Source: Kaistia dalseonensis
Lineage (GTDB): Bacteria; Pseudomonadota; Alphaproteobacteria; Rhizobiales; Kaistiaceae
NCBI RefSeq assembly: GCF_030814715.1
Contig: NZ_JAUSVO010000001.1
Location: 1,116,001 to 1,180,000, forward strand
Direction of reading: 5' to 3'
DNA length: 64,000 nucleotides
A program made the translations under genes and the position numbers. Within the stretch, counting starts at the first letter, position 1, and each line of letters opens with the position of its first letter. Under the pieces are notes generated by a model, which did not search any database, was not told the origin of the DNA, and saw only the letters and a program-made list of their open reading frames with translations. This document shows positions 62,116-64,000 of this stretch, piece by piece.

Positions 62116-62373
62116 ATGAACGTCTCGAAGTACGAGCAGCGCATTTTGCATGCGCTCGCCCAAGGCGGCATGATTCGCCATCACAGAAATGAAACCGGCC
62201 ATATCGCCGAGGTCGAATGCCTCACCCGCGACGGCTGGCGCCTGACAGATTGCACGCTCGACCTGTTTGGGCGGCTCAAACGACGGCGCCTGATCGCTTC
62301 GCGCGGTGGTGCGCCCTACCGGATCACCCGTCTCGGCCTCGAGGCCGTACGGGCGCAGCTGGACAACCGGTAG
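62116..62373 (+). CDS. yjhX: YjhX-family protein (UPF0386, putative toxin)
   Basis: An 85-residue protein: [18 protein letters not shown], the variable [63 protein letters not shown]. This matches UPF0386/YjhX along its whole length, a winged-helix-like fold. In E. coli yjhX was paired with yjhQ as a toxin-antitoxin candidate; no antitoxin gene (GNAT acetyltransferase) is present here, so a toxin role is doubtful. It may be a small DNA-binding regulator. Confidence 0.88.
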   Translation: MNVSKYEQRILHALAQGGMIRHHRNETGHIAEVECLTRDGWRLTDCTLDLFGRLKRRRLIASRGGAPYRITRLGLEAVRAQLDNR

Positions 62374-62425
62374 AAACAAAGCGGGCGGCGCAGAAGCGTC
62401 GCCCGCTTCAAGACTCTGAACGCGC

Positions 62426-62734
62426 CTATTCGGCCTTGAGCCGCGCCGCGATGGCCTCGCGCTCGAATGCGATGTTCCAGTCGATCAGGCGGGCCCACAG
62501 ATCGCGCGCCAGCCCGGCATCAAATCCCGCAAGGCTCGCCTCGGCGGCAACCCGGTCCAGGACCTCGTCGACGCGGGCGGGAACGACCGCCTCGTCCGGC
62601 GTCGCCTTCAGTTCCGCCATGCGCCTGACATAGCCGAATCGTTCGGCAAACAGCGATACGAGCTGCCTATCGAGCCGATCGATCTCGGTCCGGATCTCGT
62701 CCTTCGTGTCACACTCGGCCGGGGCACGTGTCAT
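62426..62734 (-). CDS. Chorismate mutase (AroQ type)
   Basis: About 102 residues from ATG 62734: EIRTEIDRLDRQLVSLFAERFGYVRRMAELK, ARVDEVLDRVAAEA, LWARLIDWNIAFE. It is a single-domain AroQ mutase forming prephenate. Active-site Arg (EIRTEIDRLD, YVRRMAELK) and Lys are present. A GTG at 62749 is an alternative start overlapping the gatA stop by 7 bases. In either case it is coupled to gatA, an arrangement conserved in Hyphomicrobiales. Confidence 0.88.
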   Translation of the reverse strand: MTRAPAECDTKDEIRTEIDRLDRQLVSLFAERFGYVRRMAELKATPDEAVVPARVDEVLDRVAAEASLAGFDAGLARDLWARLIDWNIAFEREAIAARLKAE

Positions 62735-62742
62735 CTGTGGTT

Positions 62743-64000
62743 TCACCACCAGCGGGCGGGTGCGAATCGGCCGGCCGCGTCTTCGACGACCTGGGCGAGG
62801 CGGAACAGCGTCTCTTCCTCGAAGGGACGCCCGATCAGTTGCAACCCAAGCGGCAGCTTCGACGAGTCGAGCCCTGCGGGAACGGCGATGCCGGGAAGCC
62901 CTGCCATGTTCACCGTGACGGTGAAAACGTCGTTCAGATACATCTCGACGGGCGAGGCAACCGCCATTTCCTCGAGGCCGAAGGCGGCAGACGGCGTCGC
63001 AGGCGTCAGTACGGCGTCGACCCCGGCGGCGAAGGCGAGATCGAAATCACGCTTGATCAGCGTGCGGATCTTCTGGGCGCGAACGTAATACGCATCGTAA
63101 TAGCCGGCCGAGAGAACGTATGTCCCGATCAGGATGCGGCGCTTTACTTCGTGGCCAAAACCGGCGGCGCGGGTATTCTCATACATCTCGGCAATATCGC
63201 CGCCTGGCACGCGCAGCCCGTAACGCACGCCGTCATAGCGGGCGAGGTTCGACGACGCCTCCGCCGGCGCCACGATGTAATAGGCCGGCAGGGCGTATTT
63301 GGTGTGGGGCAGCGTGATGTCGACGATCTCGGCGCCGGCATCCTTCAGCCAGGCGATGCCCTGCTGCCAGAGCGCCTCGATCTCGGCCGGCATGCCATCG
63401 ATTCGATATTCGCGGGGAATGCCGATGCGCAGACCCTTGACCGACTGGCCGACCGCGCCCTCGTAGTCGCCGACCGGCAGGTCGACCGAGGTCGTGTCCT
63501 TCGGATCGACCGAAGCCATCGACTTCATCAGGATCGCGGCGTCGCGCACCGTGCGGGCGATCGGACCCGCCTGGTCGAGCGAGGACGCGAAGGCGGCGAT
63601 GCCCCAGCGCGAGCAGCGGCCATAGGTCGGCTTGATGCCGACCGTGCCGGTGAAGGCGGCCGGCTGGCGGATCGAGCCGCCCGTATCCGTGGCGGTCGCC
63701 CCGGCGCAGAGCCGCGCCGCGACGGCGGCGGCCGAACCGCCCGAGGAGCCGCCGGGCACCAGCGGAAGGTTGGAGCCTTCCTTGCGCCACGGGTTGACGA
63801 CGGGTCCGTAATAGGACGTCTCATTGGACGAGCCCATGGCGAACTCGTCCATGTTGAGCTTGCCGAGCATCACGGCGCCGTCGTTCCAGAGATTGGCCGT
63901 CACAGTCGATTCATAAGGCGGCTTGAAGCCGTCGAGCACGTGGGAGGCCGCCTGCGTGTGCACGCCCTCGGTCGCAAACAGGTCCTTGACGCCGATCGGC
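62743..64000 (-). CDS. gatA: Glutamyl-tRNA(Gln) amidotransferase subunit A (5' end outside window)
   Basis: The last 418 or so residues of GatA; the open frame continues off the right edge, with the catalytic Lys region IGVKDLF at the very start. The rest of the triad is visible: [16 protein letters not shown] (cis-Ser) and [15 protein letters not shown] (nucleophile Ser). [12 protein letters not shown] and the C-terminal [23 protein letters not shown] mark GatA rather than a catabolic amidase. It makes Gln-tRNA by transamidation. gatC should lie just outside the window. Third amidase-signature gene of the window. Confidence 0.95.
   Translation of the reverse strand, partial: PIGVKDLFATEGVHTQAASHVLDGFKPPYESTVTANLWNDGAVMLGKLNMDEFAMGSSNETSYYGPVVNPWRKEGSNLPLVPGGSSGGSAAAVAARLCAGATATDTGGSIRQPAAFTGTVGIKPTYGRCSRWGIAAFASSLDQAGPIARTVRDAAILMKSMASVDPKDTTSVDLPVGDYEGAVGQSVKGLRIGIPREYRIDGMPAEIEALWQQGIAWLKDAGAEIVDITLPHTKYALPAYYIVAPAEASSNLARYDGVRYGLRVPGGDIAEMYENTRAAGFGHEVKRRILIGTYVLSAGYYDAYYVRAQKIRTLIKRDFDLAFAAGVDAVLTPATPSAAFGLEEMAVASPVEMYLNDVFTVTVNMAGLPGIAVPAGLDSSKLPLGLQLIGRPFEEETLFRLAQVVEDAAGRFAPARWW

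Noticed and set aside
1-64000. CRISPR arrays, tRNA and rRNA genes, prophage modules, sigma54 promoters
   Set aside because: No regularly spaced repeats, no tRNA-like TTCRA arms with matching acceptor stems, no rRNA and no phage structural genes were seen. No convincing TGGCAC-N5-TTGC site was found even near ntr genes.

Overview
The window is 64 kb of GC-rich alphaproteobacterial chromosome, most likely from the Hyphomicrobiales (Rhizobiales). The evidence is the canonical order dusB-ntrB-ntrC-ntrY-ntrX-dat-hfq-hflX, the pdhA / lipoyl-pdhB / DUF5076 / pdhC / lpdA cluster, fused ispDF, a Brucella-type porin, and ExoP/ExoY-like polysaccharide genes. The genus cannot be fixed from the sequence alone; a Kaistia-like organism is only a guess. 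I saw no tRNA, rRNA, CRISPR array, prophage or replication origin.

Layout. 1-8.4 kb: the tail of an unknown gene, a degenerate E2-like protein, an SDR with a substituted catalytic Tyr, a GntR regulator, and a ribose-type (CUT2) sugar ABC operon ending in an SMP-30 lactonase. 8.4-13.05 kb: an accessory segment with an IS630 remnant, a large secreted arylsulfatase, an HdeD-like membrane protein under a possible FNR/FixK box, a 22-bp perfect inverted repeat and a decayed IS481 transposase that abuts the 3' end of mfd. 13.07-16.9 kb: mfd and sdhE. 16.9-21.5 kb: two amidase-signature enzymes, an AtzH/HpxZ-like protein and a PfkB kinase in one operon, then a VOC protein. 21.6-23.3 kb: an ECF42-type sigma factor with its DGPF/YCII partner and a plausible autoregulatory promoter. 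23.4-26.7 kb: small envelope proteins, mazG and a HAD phosphatase. 26.7-36.9 kb: the nitrogen-control block with dat, hfq and hflX. 37-42.5 kb: ispDF, pncC, a bestrophin-like channel, a SulP-STAS-cNMP transporter and a COQ10/RatA protein. 42.5-50.6 kb: lipA, two GlsB-like membrane proteins and the pyruvate dehydrogenase genes behind ftsB. 50.8-52.7 kb: a DEAD-box helicase. 53-59.4 kb: exopolysaccharide genes (ExoY-like transferase, O-antigen ligase/polymerase, PPP-type phosphatase, tyrosine autokinase, TPR-like partner). 59.4-64 kb: a long AT-rich leader and porin with a clear terminator, a YjhX-like protein, chorismate mutase and the 3' part of gatA.

Functional links. PdhABC and Lpd form the pyruvate dehydrogenase complex, and LipA makes the lipoate they need. 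NtrBC/NtrYX and Hfq are global regulators. The sugar operon plus lactonase plus SDR suggests an oxidative route for an unidentified sugar or polyol. The amidase/AtzH-like/PfkB operon looks like a catabolic module for a ureido or amide compound, perhaps released from a glycosylated precursor.

The least explained items are the E2 pseudo-enzyme, the Tyr-to-Phe SDR, the amidase/PfkB operon, the ECF42 promoter candidate, several perfect inverted repeats (12315-12370, 12771-12797, 50185-50209, 60118-60151), and the PPP-type phosphatase inside the exopolysaccharide locus.
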